A DNA stretch of 64,000 bases from Faecalibacter sp. LW9 (GTDB lineage Bacteria; Bacteroidota; Bacteroidia; Flavobacteriales; Weeksellaceae), in NCBI RefSeq assembly GCF_034661295.1, contig NZ_CP141062.1:2604001-2668000 (forward strand), read 5' to 3'. Position 1 is the first letter of the stretch, and every line of letters begins with the position of its first letter. Made by a program: the position numbers and the translations under genes. The notes under the pieces were generated by a model. That model searched no databases and was not told the origin of the DNA. It was given only the letters and a program-made list of their open reading frames with translations. Below, piece by piece: positions 37,317-46,650 of the stretch.

Positions 37317-38723
37317 TTATTTCCATCCTCCACCAACAGAGCGGTATAATTCTACTACAGAATTCAGCTTTGTTAGTTTCGCATTAATCGCATTTAATTC
37401 AGCATTTAAAGCCGCTTCACGAGCCGTAATTACTTCTAAATAATTGGTCATCCCATAATTTAATAATTCTTCTGAATATTCAATCGACTGATTGTACAAT
37501 GCAGCTTCTTTATCTTTTAATGGAATTTTTTCATCTGCCGCCTGATAACGCGCTAAAGCATCAGAAACTTCTTTACTTGCTGTAAGAATGGTTTTCTTAT
37601 AGGCTAATAATGCTTTTTCTTCATTAGCTAAAGCCACTTCTTTCGCCGTTTTGATTTGACGTCTTTGTAAGATTGGCTGAGCTAAACGTGCTACAACACT
37701 TGCAAATAATGATTGAGCATCAAATAATTTATCGATATCAATTCCTTGTACACCACCCGAAGCAGTTAACGTTAAAGAAGGATAAAAATTTGCATTGGCT
37801 ACATTAACGTTTTCAAATGCGTTAATCAATGCATATTCTGCTGCTTTAACATCAGGACGATTCTCAAGCATTTGAGCTGGAATACCAACGGCTAAAGAAG
37901 AAGACAATTGTTGATTATCAATCGTACCACGTTCAATAACTTTTGGTGTTTCCCCTAACAGTACACTTAAAATATTCTCATTTAATTTTATGTTAGCATC
38001 CACATCCACTAATAATGCTTTCGCATTATATAATTGTGCTTCCGTTTGATTAACCGCCACTTCAGTCACGTTACCTGCGACTTTTAATGCTTTGATGGTT
38101 TCTAAACTTTGCTCACGGAAACCTATGGTTTGAACAATGGCTTTACGCTGTTCATCCAACGCGATCAACTGATAATAGGTATTGGCAATGGATGAAACAA
38201 TATTGGTCTGAACCGCTTTATGCGCTTCTACAGTTTGTAAATAGTTGGCCGTTGCACCGCGGTAGTTACTTCTAATCTTTCCCCAAATATCAGCCTCCCA
38301 AGAAAAATTCCCAGTGACATCATATTGAGATAAAGATTGTGATCCTGTAATACGACCAAATTGCGTATTTGCAGATGTTTTGGTATACGTATAACCTGGA
38401 CCAACAGTTAAAGTAGGTAAATAACCTGCTTTACCTTGTTTCATATAAGCTTCCGTAATTGCAATATTTTGTAAAGCAGTACGAATATCAAGATTGTTTT
38501 GTAATCCTTTCGAAATATATGATTTTAACGTAGCATCAGAGAAAAACTGTTGCCAAGAGACATCAGCAATTGTGTTATCCTGAGCCGCTACAATATCAGT
38601 TCTGAATTGTACTTCTTGCTCTACGTTAGTTGGACGATTATAATCTTTCGCTACAAAACAAGATTGAATAGAAAATAATCCAAATGCAATTAACGAAACT
38701 TTTAAAATTCTAAACTTTTTCAT
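37317..38723 (-). CDS. TolC-family outer membrane efflux lipoprotein (OprM/NodT-type)
   Basis: 468 residues with a lipoprotein signal (FGLFSIQSC lipobox) and two OEP repeats (e.g. DVTGNFSWEADIWGKIRSNYRGA and SLTLTASGGVQG). This is the outer-membrane channel of the tripartite RND pump encoded upstream. Its ATG overlaps the stop codon of the permease gene by one base (TAATG), a sign of coupled translation. Last gene of the operon. Confidence 0.92.
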   Translation of the reverse strand: MKKFRILKVSLIAFGLFSIQSCFVAKDYNRPTNVEQEVQFRTDIVAAQDNTIADVSWQQFFSDATLKSYISKGLQNNLDIRTALQNIAITEAYMKQGKAGYLPTLTVGPGYTYTKTSANTQFGRITGSQSLSQYDVTGNFSWEADIWGKIRSNYRGATANYLQTVEAHKAVQTNIVSSIANTYYQLIALDEQRKAIVQTIGFREQSLETIKALKVAGNVTEVAVNQTEAQLYNAKALLVDVDANIKLNENILSVLLGETPKVIERGTIDNQQLSSSLAVGIPAQMLENRPDVKAAEYALINAFENVNVANANFYPSLTLTASGGVQGIDIDKLFDAQSLFASVVARLAQPILQRRQIKTAKEVALANEEKALLAYKKTILTASKEVSDALARYQAADEKIPLKDKEAALYNQSIEYSEELLNYGMTNYLEVITAREAALNAELNAINAKLTKLNSVVELYRSVGGGWK

Positions 38724-41700
38724 TAGTGAACTGATTTTGTTTCATTGTTTGGTTGAACAAATTTTATTGGTTTAATCTTTTCTTGAATTGTTTGGAAAAC
38801 AACAAATAATACTGGAATAACAAATACTCCTAATACTGTTCCGATAAGTAAACCAAATGCAGCACCTGTACCAACTGAACGGTTTCCGGCAGATGATACT
38901 CCTGTTGCAAATACAAGAGGTAATAAACCAACAATGAATGCGAACGATGTCATTAAAATTGGACGTAAACGAGCTTTTGCTCCATCAATTGCTGCCTCTA
39001 CAATGGACATCCCATGTTGACGTCTTTGTAAAGCAAATTCTACAATTAAGATGGCATTTTTAGCTAATAATCCAACCAACATGACTAAAGCAATTTGGAA
39101 GTAAATATTGTTTTCTAATCCTGCAATCCACTGAGAAAAATAAGCACCCATAATACCACATGGAACAGATAATAATACTGCTAATGGTAAAATGTATGAT
39201 TCATATTGTCCTGAAAGAATGAAGTATACGAACACAATACATAATGCAAAAATTAAAATGGTCTGAGATCCTGATTTAATTTCTTCACGAGTTAAACCTG
39301 TAAAGTCCGTACCATAATTTGTAGATAATGTTTGTTCAGAAACTTCATTAATAGCATTAATAGCATCACCAGTTGAAAAACCTGGATTTACTGCCCCAGT
39401 TACATTTGCTGACGTAAACAAGTTATAACGGTTAATAGAGTTTGGACCGTAAACACGTTTTAATGTAACAAACTGAGAAACTGGTGCCATTTGACCATCA
39501 TTCGTTTTTACAAACATTTTGTTTAAACTCGACTCATTAATACGATCTTTTGGATCTGCTTGAACATACACACGATATTGTTTACCAAATCGTGTAAAAT
39601 CTGCAGCATATAAACCTCCAATATAACCTTGTAAAGTTGAAAATACTTGACTAACTGAAATTCCAGCTTGTTTAGCTCTATCAACATTTACATCAATTTC
39701 GTATTGAGGGAAATTTGTATTTAATGAAGTTTGAGCATACATAATTTCAGGGCGTTGCATTAAAGCACCTAAATATTCTTTTGCAACTTTATCAAAATCA
39801 TTTATCTCTCCACCTGTTTTATCTAACAGTTTTAATTCAAATCCTGAAGACATACCGAAACCTGGAATTGAAGGTGGTTGAAAGAAAATCATATTTGCAT
39901 CTGTTAATCCACCTGCTACACTAAATAATTTTCCAATAATTGTTTTAATTTGAGTATCCTCTGATTTACGTTCAGCGAAAGGTTTTAACTTAATTAAAAC
40001 CATACCATAGTTTGATCCTGAACCTGAAATAATTGAGTTACCAGAAATTACAGTAATTTTATCGATACCTGGAATTTGAGAAGCTTGTTGTTCAAATTGT
40101 TTTTGGACTTGATATACACGGTCCATAGAAGCACCAGCAGGTAATTCTAAGTTACCAATAACAAAACCTTGATCTTCGTTTGGAACAAATCCTGAAGGCA
40201 TAATTTTAGAAATTCCATAAATTCCTCCAGCACATACTAATAAAATTACGAACGAAACCCATTTATGTTTAAATAAAAACTTAAATGAACGTCCATATTT
40301 TTCAGTTAATCGATTAAATGCTGTATTGAAATTATCAAAGAATCTTTGAATAAAATTTCTTTTACGCTCACCTTCTTGATGTTCTTTTAAAAACAATGCA
40401 CATAAAGCTGGTGATAATGTCAAGGCATTTACAGCTGAAATTAATATGGCAACAATTAATGTAATACCAAATTGTTTGTAAAATACCCCAGTTGGACCTG
40501 AAATAAACGTTACTGGCACGAAAACAGCACACATTACTAAAGTAATGGAGATAATTGCACCCGAAATTTCATCCATTGCATTTTTGGTAGCATCCGTTGG
40601 ATTTTCATGGAAAGTTTCCATCCTTGCATGCACTGCTTCAACTACAACGATGGCATCATCCACTACAATACCAATTGCTAATACTAATGCGAATAATGTT
40701 AATAAGTTAAGCGAGAATCCTGCAAGATTTAAGAAGAAAAATGTACCAATAATAGATACAGGAACAGCAATTAATGGAATTAATGTTGAACGCCAATCTT
40801 GTAAGAAAATATATACAACAATGAATACTAAAATAAATGCTTCTATCATAGTTGAAACTACTTTAGAAATAGAAGCGTCTAAGAATTGATTTGTATCCAT
40901 CATCACTGTATAAGAAATTCCATCTGGGAATGTCTTAGAAGCTGAATCTAAAGTTGCATATAATTCTTTGATAATATCTTGAGCATTTGACCCTGGAGTT
41001 TGATAAACCGCAAATGCAGCTGCAGGATTTCCACTCATTTCTGAACGTCCGGAATATGTTTGAGCTCCAAATTCGATATCAGCAACATCTTTCAAACGTA
41101 ATACTTGACCATTTCCTAACGACTTAATTACAATATTTTCATATTGTTCTTCAGTTTTATAACGTCCAGAATAAGTAATTGTATATTGGAAAGATTGACC
41201 TGAATTTTCCCCTAAAGATCCAGCAGCAGCTTCTAATGATTCTTGAGCCATAGCGGCTTGTACTTCAGAAGGAACTAATCCATAACTTGCCATTCGATCT
41301 GGTTTCAACCAAATACGCATAGCATACGTTTGAGCACCGAATACTGTTGCATCACCCACACCATTTACACGTTTTAACTGTGGAATAATATTAATGTTTA
41401 AGTAGTTCTGTAAATATGTAGCATCATATTTAGGATTTGTAGAACCAAAAGAAACAAACATTAATGCTGAAGTTTGTTGTTTTTGTGTCACAACTCCAGA
41501 ACGAGTAACTTCAGATGGTAATAAAGGTGTAGCACGAGCAACACGATTTTGAACATTTACTTGTGCAATATCACCATCAACACCTGGTTTGAATACAACA
41601 TCAATAGATGCTGAACCATTGTTAGATGCTGTAGATTGAATGTAATCCATTCCTTCTACACCATTCACTTGTTCTTCAATCGGAATGATAACAGATTCCA

Positions 41701-41872
41701 TTACTGTTTTAGCATTCGCACCTGGATAGGATGCAGAAATTTTTACAGTCGATGGAGCAATATCAGGATATTGGGTAACGGGTAATGAAACTAAACCCAA
41801 TATACCTAATATCAATATGATAATAGAAATAACCGTAGATAGTACGGGTCTTTCAATAAACTTTTTTAACAT
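38723..41872 (-). CDS. HAE1-family RND multidrug efflux permease (AcrB/MexB-like)
   Basis: 1,049 residues, typical AcrB length. N-terminus FIERPVLSTVISIIILILG, then the HAE1 motif GxxxxDDAIVVVEAVHARM in helix 4 (LAIGIVVDDAIVVVE) with the proton-relay Asp pair. The porter-domain and docking sequences and the GLLAKNAILIVEFA motif in the second half are also present. It exports drugs, bile-type amphiphiles or solvents with proton antiport. It lies between adaptor and outer membrane factor genes in the order regulator-adaptor-permease-channel. Confidence 0.95.
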   Translation of the reverse strand: MLKKFIERPVLSTVISIIILILGILGLVSLPVTQYPDIAPSTVKISASYPGANAKTVMESVIIPIEEQVNGVEGMDYIQSTASNNGSASIDVVFKPGVDGDIAQVNVQNRVARATPLLPSEVTRSGVVTQKQQTSALMFVSFGSTNPKYDATYLQNYLNINIIPQLKRVNGVGDATVFGAQTYAMRIWLKPDRMASYGLVPSEVQAAMAQESLEAAAGSLGENSGQSFQYTITYSGRYKTEEQYENIVIKSLGNGQVLRLKDVADIEFGAQTYSGRSEMSGNPAAAFAVYQTPGSNAQDIIKELYATLDSASKTFPDGISYTVMMDTNQFLDASISKVVSTMIEAFILVFIVVYIFLQDWRSTLIPLIAVPVSIIGTFFFLNLAGFSLNLLTLFALVLAIGIVVDDAIVVVEAVHARMETFHENPTDATKNAMDEISGAIISITLVMCAVFVPVTFISGPTGVFYKQFGITLIVAILISAVNALTLSPALCALFLKEHQEGERKRNFIQRFFDNFNTAFNRLTEKYGRSFKFLFKHKWVSFVILLVCAGGIYGISKIMPSGFVPNEDQGFVIGNLELPAGASMDRVYQVQKQFEQQASQIPGIDKITVISGNSIISGSGSNYGMVLIKLKPFAERKSEDTQIKTIIGKLFSVAGGLTDANMIFFQPPSIPGFGMSSGFELKLLDKTGGEINDFDKVAKEYLGALMQRPEIMYAQTSLNTNFPQYEIDVNVDRAKQAGISVSQVFSTLQGYIGGLYAADFTRFGKQYRVYVQADPKDRINESSLNKMFVKTNDGQMAPVSQFVTLKRVYGPNSINRYNLFTSANVTGAVNPGFSTGDAINAINEVSEQTLSTNYGTDFTGLTREEIKSGSQTILIFALCIVFVYFILSGQYESYILPLAVLLSVPCGIMGAYFSQWIAGLENNIYFQIALVMLVGLLAKNAILIVEFALQRRQHGMSIVEAAIDGAKARLRPILMTSFAFIVGLLPLVFATGVSSAGNRSVGTGAAFGLLIGTVLGVFVIPVLFVVFQTIQEKIKPIKFVQPNNETKSVH

Positions 41873-41882
41873 AAATTAATAA

Positions 41883-43124
41883 TTAGAAAATTGGTTTTGT
41901 TTTTTCTACAATTTCATCAAATTTTGCTGGTTTAGGAGCTATTGGAGATTTATCACGTAATTTACCTACTCCTTGCGCTACAACTTTATCGCCTTTCTTA
42001 ACTCCATCAGTAACAACAGCCATATTCCCGGCTCTTTCAATAACTTGAATTGGTGTAGCAATTGCAGAATCATTTCTTACTTTATAAACATACACAATAC
42101 CTTGTTGCTCGAATGTTGCAGCTTCAGGAACTACGATTGCATCAACGTATGTTTTAGGAACTCTAATTTGACCTGAGTTACCGTTTGCTAAAATTTTAGA
42201 AGCATTATTAAATTGTACACGGAATTGAATTGTACCAGTAACTGGATCAATTTGACCTGTTACAGTTTGAATTTTACCTTTTTCTGGATAGACTTCTCCA
42301 TTCGCTAATACTAATTCAACAGGTGGTATTTTATTTAATTTATCTTTTAAAGAATTACCTTCAGCTTTAGAAATAAAGTTTAAATATTCCTTTTCATTCA
42401 TTGAAAAATATGCATAAACTCGATCTGTATTTGAAACTTTAGTAATCGGTGTTGGATCTGAAGGACCTACTAAACTACCTTGACGGAAATTAATCGCTCC
42501 AACAACACCAGAAATAGGACTACGAACGATAGAATAATCAACATTAGCTTGAGCTCCTTTATAATTCGCTTGTGCTTGTGCTTGACCAGCTTGTGCTTGA
42601 CTTAAAGCAGCTTGTGCTTGCGCTTGTGCTGCCTTCGCTTGTGCCAATTTCGCTTTTGCTGTTTCTAATTGAACATTCGAAATAATATTTTTCTCAACCA
42701 GAGGAATTAATTTATTGACTTCAACTTGAGCAGCTTCTACATTCGCTGCAGCCGCATTTACATTCGCTGCAGCCGCACTTACACTAGCAGTAGCTGCACC
42801 AACACCCGATTTTGCAGCATCCGCATTCTGAGATAATACATTCGTCTCTAATTTAAATAACGGTTGACCTGCAGATACAAATTGTCCCTCATCTACAAAA
42901 ACTTGTGTAATGTAACCTTGTATTTTTGCACGGATATCATTATTGACTACACCTTCGATATTGGCTGTGTATTCATCATAACTCGTTACAACTTTGGTTG
43001 GAACTTCTACTACATCATAAGGCATTGGACCTTGCGCTTGTTGCGCACCTTGTCCATCCTTTTTACCGCAAGAACTTAGTGCTACAGCAAGAGCACCAAC
43101 TAACATCACGTTAATATTCTTCAT
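41883..43124 (-). CDS. RND efflux periplasmic adaptor subunit (AcrA/MexA-like)
   Basis: 413 residues with a lipoprotein signal (ALAVALSSC). The lipoyl halves are AKIQGYITQVFVDEGQFVSAGQPLF and VRSPISGVVGAINFRQGSLVG. The alpha-hairpin between them is unusually Ala/Gln-rich, with two exact heptads (V-N/S-AAAAN) and a run of AQ pairs. It connects the permease and TolC channel across the periplasm. It begins 1 bp after the regulator's stop codon, so all four genes are one operon. Confidence 0.92.
   Translation of the reverse strand: MKNINVMLVGALAVALSSCGKKDGQGAQQAQGPMPYDVVEVPTKVVTSYDEYTANIEGVVNNDIRAKIQGYITQVFVDEGQFVSAGQPLFKLETNVLSQNADAAKSGVGAATASVSAAAANVNAAAANVEAAQVEVNKLIPLVEKNIISNVQLETAKAKLAQAKAAQAQAQAALSQAQAGQAQAQANYKGAQANVDYSIVRSPISGVVGAINFRQGSLVGPSDPTPITKVSNTDRVYAYFSMNEKEYLNFISKAEGNSLKDKLNKIPPVELVLANGEVYPEKGKIQTVTGQIDPVTGTIQFRVQFNNASKILANGNSGQIRVPKTYVDAIVVPEAATFEQQGIVYVYKVRNDSAIATPIQVIERAGNMAVVTDGVKKGDKVVAQGVGKLRDKSPIAPKPAKFDEIVEKTKPIF
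42566..42801 (-). repeat. in-frame heptad (21-bp) and AQ-dipeptide repeats in the adaptor hairpin
   Basis: 21-bp units at 42739-42759, 42760-42780 and, more diverged, 42781-42801 encode heptads V-x-A-A-A-A-N. A run of GCTTGT-type hexamers at about 42566-42640 encodes Ala-Gln pairs. Both lie in the coiled-coil hairpin, so copy-number change would alter its length by whole heptads. Confidence 0.75.
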
Positions 43125-43125
43125 A

Positions 43126-43620
43126 TTATTTATTTTCTAGTTGAATTGATTTTATTTTAACTATTGTTTCTTTTAATAATTTCTCAGAATTTTCTAAATA
43201 TTCTGTGTACACGTCAAGAATCCCTTCCTCTTTTAACAAATTCGCTAAATTATTTTTAGCTTTATAATCACTGATTTTTTTGGTAAAAGATAAATCACGG
43301 GTAACGATACCGTGTAAGAATTCCAATTTATCTGGTAGATAACTCAAGTTTAAACGAAAAAATCGTTTCCTTGAATCAATTTTATGATAATATTCGATCT
43401 GATTTAATGAGAGTAACCAATTGATTGAAGTAGATAATGAACTTTTACTGACTTTGAAAATCTCTAAAAATTCATCAAAGGTATACCCGTCATTATTGGA
43501 GTACAAAACCAAATATGCCTGAATTTTTGCCGACAATGGTGGAAAATTGTAAGTTTTTTCCAAATGTGCGGTATAATTTTCAAACAATGTTGAATCATTC
43601 TGACACAGATTTTCACTCAT
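43126..43620 (-). CDS. GbsR/MarR-family transcriptional regulator
   Basis: 164 residues from the ATG at 43620 (MSENLCQNDSTLFENYT). The winged-helix domain reads AKIQAYLVLYSNNDGYTFDEFLEIFKVSKSSLSTSINWLLSLNQIEYY with the wing KIDSRKRFFRL, followed by a C-terminal dimerisation helix. It is the first gene of the RND efflux operon, with a palindromic operator over its promoter, so it is probably the operon's autoregulated repressor released by a pump substrate. Confidence 0.88.
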   Translation of the reverse strand: MSENLCQNDSTLFENYTAHLEKTYNFPPLSAKIQAYLVLYSNNDGYTFDEFLEIFKVSKSSLSTSINWLLSLNQIEYYHKIDSRKRFFRLNLSYLPDKLEFLHGIVTRDLSFTKKISDYKAKNNLANLLKEEGILDVYTEYLENSEKLLKETIVKIKSIQLENK

Positions 43621-43637
43621 AAATTTAAATTTAGGTG

Positions 43638-43674
43638 CAAATATAAACATTTAGTTCTGTTTAAACCGAACTAA
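43638..43674 (-). promoter_or_regulatory. promoter and operator of the RND efflux operon
   Basis: On the minus strand TATATTTG (43645-43638) is the -7 box, 17 bp before the regulator's ATG. Just upstream, 43651-43674 is a 24-bp palindrome: TTAGTTC on one side, GAACTAA on the other, with GTTTAAAC in the middle and a single mismatched pair. It covers the -33 region, the right place for a MarR-type repressor to block RNA polymerase. Confidence 0.7.
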
Positions 43675-43802
43675 TTAATCTTTTTAGAATAATTAAAACT
43701 TATCGTATCATAAATCAATTTAATCATCTAAATGCTTTAATACATCAAATAAAAGACCATATACGCCTCATTTTCATTATTTTCAAAAAATATTAGAAAT
43801 AA

Positions 43803-43832
43803 AAAACCCACTTCTTTTAAGAAGTGGGTTTT
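43803..43832 (-). terminator. intrinsic terminator of the ferredoxin-reductase gene
   Basis: AACCCACTTC-TTTTAA-GAAGTGGGTT followed, on the minus strand, by a T run. Confidence 0.85.
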
Positions 43833-43847
43833 CATATTACATTTCAA

Positions 43848-44897
43848 TTAAACATCATCAAAATCAATAGCAAGATGTGCAGTTTTCGGACGTGATATAC
43901 AGGCTAATGTCATTCCGTCTTCATAATCCGAATCGGTTAACACAAAATTTTCACCAATATTCACTTCTCCTTCTGTGACTTTACACATGCATGATGAACA
44001 AACACCTCCTTTACACGAATAAGGCGCATCAATATCATGATCTAGCATCGCATCAATTAAATTTTTCTCACGATTCCAAACAAATTCCATTTCTTCACCA
44101 TCTAATGTGACTTTTACATTCACTTCCTGCACCTCATCTTCTGTTTTCTCAAAAACTTGTTCTGGTTTTACAGCAGTGGTGAATAGTTCAAAATGAATAT
44201 GCTTTTCTACAATTCCCGCTTCGTTGATTTTTTTGGCTAACGTAAAAATCATTTCTTCTGGTCCACAAACCATGGCCTCATCCACCTCATTAATGTCAAT
44301 CAATTGATTTAAAATTAAATCAAATTTCTTTTCATCGATGCGTCCATTGTATATAAAATTCTCTTGATCTTCTTGAGTATAAAAATGATGAACGTGTAAG
44401 TTTTGAGGATATTTTGCCGATAAATCATTTAATTTATCTTGAAACATCACCGATTGACTGTTTTTATTCACATAGAAAATATGGAAGTTCACCCATTCTT
44501 CTGTTTGTAAAGTATACTCTGCCATCGCCATAATAGGCGTTATACCTGATCCCGCAGTAAAAGCAATCAACGTACGTTTTTCATTCGGTTTAGAAGGAAT
44601 TGTAAAACGACCATTCGGTGTTGAGACTTTTAGTTCATCGCCTACTTTTAAATCATTTACTAAATAGGTTGAAATTTTCCCACCTTCCATGGCTTTTACC
44701 CCTATACTCCACTCTTTATTGTTTGGAGATTCACAAATCGAATAATCTCGTCTTGTTCCATCAATATCTAAAGTGATATATTGTCCGGGTACGAATGAAA
44801 ATTCTTCATGCAATACAGTTGGAACATCAAATGTAATTTGAACTGAATCGGCAGTTAGACGATGGATGGCTTTTATTTTTAATAAATGAAATTTCAT
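43848..44897 (-). CDS. ferredoxin-NAD(P)H reductase with 2Fe-2S domain (PaaE-like)
   Basis: 349 residues in three parts. A FAD-binding beta-barrel (FVPGQYITLDIDGTRRDYSICESP) comes first, then an NAD(P)-binding domain (LIAFTAGSGITPIMAMAEYTL ... AMVCGPEEMIF). A C-terminal plant-type 2Fe-2S ferredoxin has Cys ligands in YSCKGGVCSSCMCKV and MTLACISRP. This is the layout of PaaE/HmpX-type oxygenase reductases, which pass electrons from NAD(P)H to an oxygenase. No oxygenase subunit lies nearby, so the partner is unknown. Single gene. Confidence 0.9.
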   Translation of the reverse strand: MKFHLLKIKAIHRLTADSVQITFDVPTVLHEEFSFVPGQYITLDIDGTRRDYSICESPNNKEWSIGVKAMEGGKISTYLVNDLKVGDELKVSTPNGRFTIPSKPNEKRTLIAFTAGSGITPIMAMAEYTLQTEEWVNFHIFYVNKNSQSVMFQDKLNDLSAKYPQNLHVHHFYTQEDQENFIYNGRIDEKKFDLILNQLIDINEVDEAMVCGPEEMIFTLAKKINEAGIVEKHIHFELFTTAVKPEQVFEKTEDEVQEVNVKVTLDGEEMEFVWNREKNLIDAMLDHDIDAPYSCKGGVCSSCMCKVTEGEVNIGENFVLTDSDYEDGMTLACISRPKTAHLAIDFDDV

Positions 44898-45015
44898 TGA
44901 ATTCGTTCTATTTTAAATCGGTATAAAATGAGGGTCTTCAAATTATACTTATATTAATAACTTGATTAAATTTGTACAAAAGTAATATTTTATCGATAAA
45001 TAATAAATTACAACT

Positions 45016-45381
45016 ATGGAAATTGCTTTAATTGCACATGATGGAAAAAAAGCCGAAATGGTCAACTTTTTAATGAAACACAAAGAGGCTTTACGAAATA
45101 ACGATATTACTTTTATCGCCACTGGAACCACTGGAAAATATGCAGAACAAACGGGATTGACTGTTACAAAATTCTTATCAGGACCACTAGGTGGTGATGC
45201 ACAAATTGCGGCTCGTGTGGTTGAAGGTCAAACCGATATGGTTTTCTTTTTTCGCGATCCTATGGGGAAACATCCTCACGAACCCGATGTCAATATGCTT
45301 TTGAGATTATGCGATGTTCATAATGTACCATTAGCCACTAACCCTGCTACTGCAGAAATGCTCTTGGATCACTTAAGATAA
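45016..45381 (+). CDS. mgsA: methylglyoxal synthase
   Basis: 121 residues, the family's usual size. The MGS-like domain has IALIAHDGKKAEM, FIATGTTGKYAE, the catalytic Asp in GPLGGDAQIAARVVEG, and FFRDPMGKHPHEPDVNMLLRLCD. It turns dihydroxyacetone phosphate into methylglyoxal and phosphate, an overflow bypass of glycolysis. Monocistronic, with a TAAATTTG -7-like box at 44967-44974 and a terminator downstream. Confidence 0.95.
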   Translation: MEIALIAHDGKKAEMVNFLMKHKEALRNNDITFIATGTTGKYAEQTGLTVTKFLSGPLGGDAQIAARVVEGQTDMVFFFRDPMGKHPHEPDVNMLLRLCDVHNVPLATNPATAEMLLDHLR

Positions 45382-45408
45382 AAAAAGCAACTCTTCGAGT
45401 TGCTTTTT
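45382..45408. terminator. bidirectional intrinsic terminator
   Basis: AAAAAGCAACTC-TTC-GAGTTGCTTTTT between mgsA (+) and the AI-2E transporter gene (-). Confidence 0.88.
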
Positions 45409-45426
45409 ATTTATAATGAGAAAGAA

Positions 45427-46572
45427 TTAATCGCTCTGCTGATCTTGTGACTCGTCATCCTCAAGCTTATCTTCTGTTGTGGATGACTTTTCTTCTTGGG
45501 CTAACTTTTTATTTTCAATCTCAGGATCACCCAACAAATACCCAAAAGATTCCAATTGTGGAATGGAATCAAATACTACTTTTAGAATTGCTGCAATAGG
45601 CAATGCTAAAATAAAACCGGCAAAGCCAAACAACATACCGCCCAAGATAATGGTCAACATAGACACCATAGGATTTAAAGAAACTTTACTTCCAACAATA
45701 TTCGGTGTGATAAAATTACCTTCTAGAAATTGAACAAATTGAAACCACCCCACAATTCCTAAAGCATAATAAGGCGAATCCATAGTGGCTAATGCAAATA
45801 TTGCTGGAAAAATTGACCCAATCGCAATTCCTACATAGGGTAAAATCATTAATAAGGATGCTAATACTCCAAAAAACCATGCATATTGTACTCCAATAAA
45901 ATAAAGACCTATGGTATTTAAAATTGCGACAATAGACATTACAGTGATTTGTCCTACCATATAATTTTGAAGTGCACTGTACATTTTTTCTAAAGTCTCT
46001 TCAATTTTTTCACGCGGTGATGATTTAAAAGCTTTGAAAAAAAATGTCTTGAAAAAATCGCGATAATACAAAAAGAAAAAAGCAAAAATAGGTACTAAAA
46101 TTCCAGAAGTTAAAACACTTCCAAAAGAAGAAAAAAAGTTCATCGCAAATTTACTAATCGTTGACATGGCACTTTCTAATTCTTTTAAAGCTTTATCCGA
46201 CAATTCATTTTGAGAAATGTGAAAAGTACTGGTCACCCATCGTAAGCCTTCATTAAATAATTTTTCAAGTTTAACCGTAATCGTGGCGGCATCCTTCGAA
46301 ATATCAATAACTTGCATCACAATCAGATAACTTAAACCAGCAAAGATTAAAATCGCAAATAAAAGACTCAAAACGGTTGAGAATATGCGATTCATACCGA
46401 TTCTTTCCATTAATCGCGCGATGGGAAATACCATCACCGCTAAAATAATTGAAAACAAAAGGGGAATGACAACGGTCTGTGTCGCCCATAATATAAATAC
46501 AACTAAAATAATGGCCAATAAGCTCGTAGCTAAATTGAGCGAAAGTTTATTTAGTTCGATATTTCTATTCAT
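45427..46572 (-). CDS. AI-2E family transporter (PerM-like)
   Basis: 381 residues with about eight membrane helices and the family's central motif (FGVLASLLMILPYVGIAIGSIFPA; GNFITPNIVGSKVSLNPMVSM). An acidic, charged C-terminal tail (KLAQEEKSSTTEDKLEDDESQD) follows. Family members include TqsA and PerM and possible Na+/H+ or autoinducer exporters; substrate unproven. Downstream of it lies the decayed SulP gene on the same strand. Confidence 0.9.
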   Translation of the reverse strand: MNRNIELNKLSLNLATSLLAIILVVFILWATQTVVIPLLFSIILAVMVFPIARLMERIGMNRIFSTVLSLLFAILIFAGLSYLIVMQVIDISKDAATITVKLEKLFNEGLRWVTSTFHISQNELSDKALKELESAMSTISKFAMNFFSSFGSVLTSGILVPIFAFFFLYYRDFFKTFFFKAFKSSPREKIEETLEKMYSALQNYMVGQITVMSIVAILNTIGLYFIGVQYAWFFGVLASLLMILPYVGIAIGSIFPAIFALATMDSPYYALGIVGWFQFVQFLEGNFITPNIVGSKVSLNPMVSMLTIILGGMLFGFAGFILALPIAAILKVVFDSIPQLESFGYLLGDPEIENKKLAQEEKSSTTEDKLEDDESQDQQSD

Positions 46573-46650
46573 ACGTTAGATTGTTAGATTGATTGAATTG
46601 TAAATATATGATTCTCTATGAATTGTATGGAATTATTTTTTTTAATTTAA

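Noticed and set aside
40545-40889. 114-codon frame on the plus strand
   Set aside because: Antisense to the RND permease helices; shadow ORF.
42566-42801. Possible CRISPR-like repeats
   Set aside because: Repeats are 21-bp in-frame heptads without spacers, inside a coding region.
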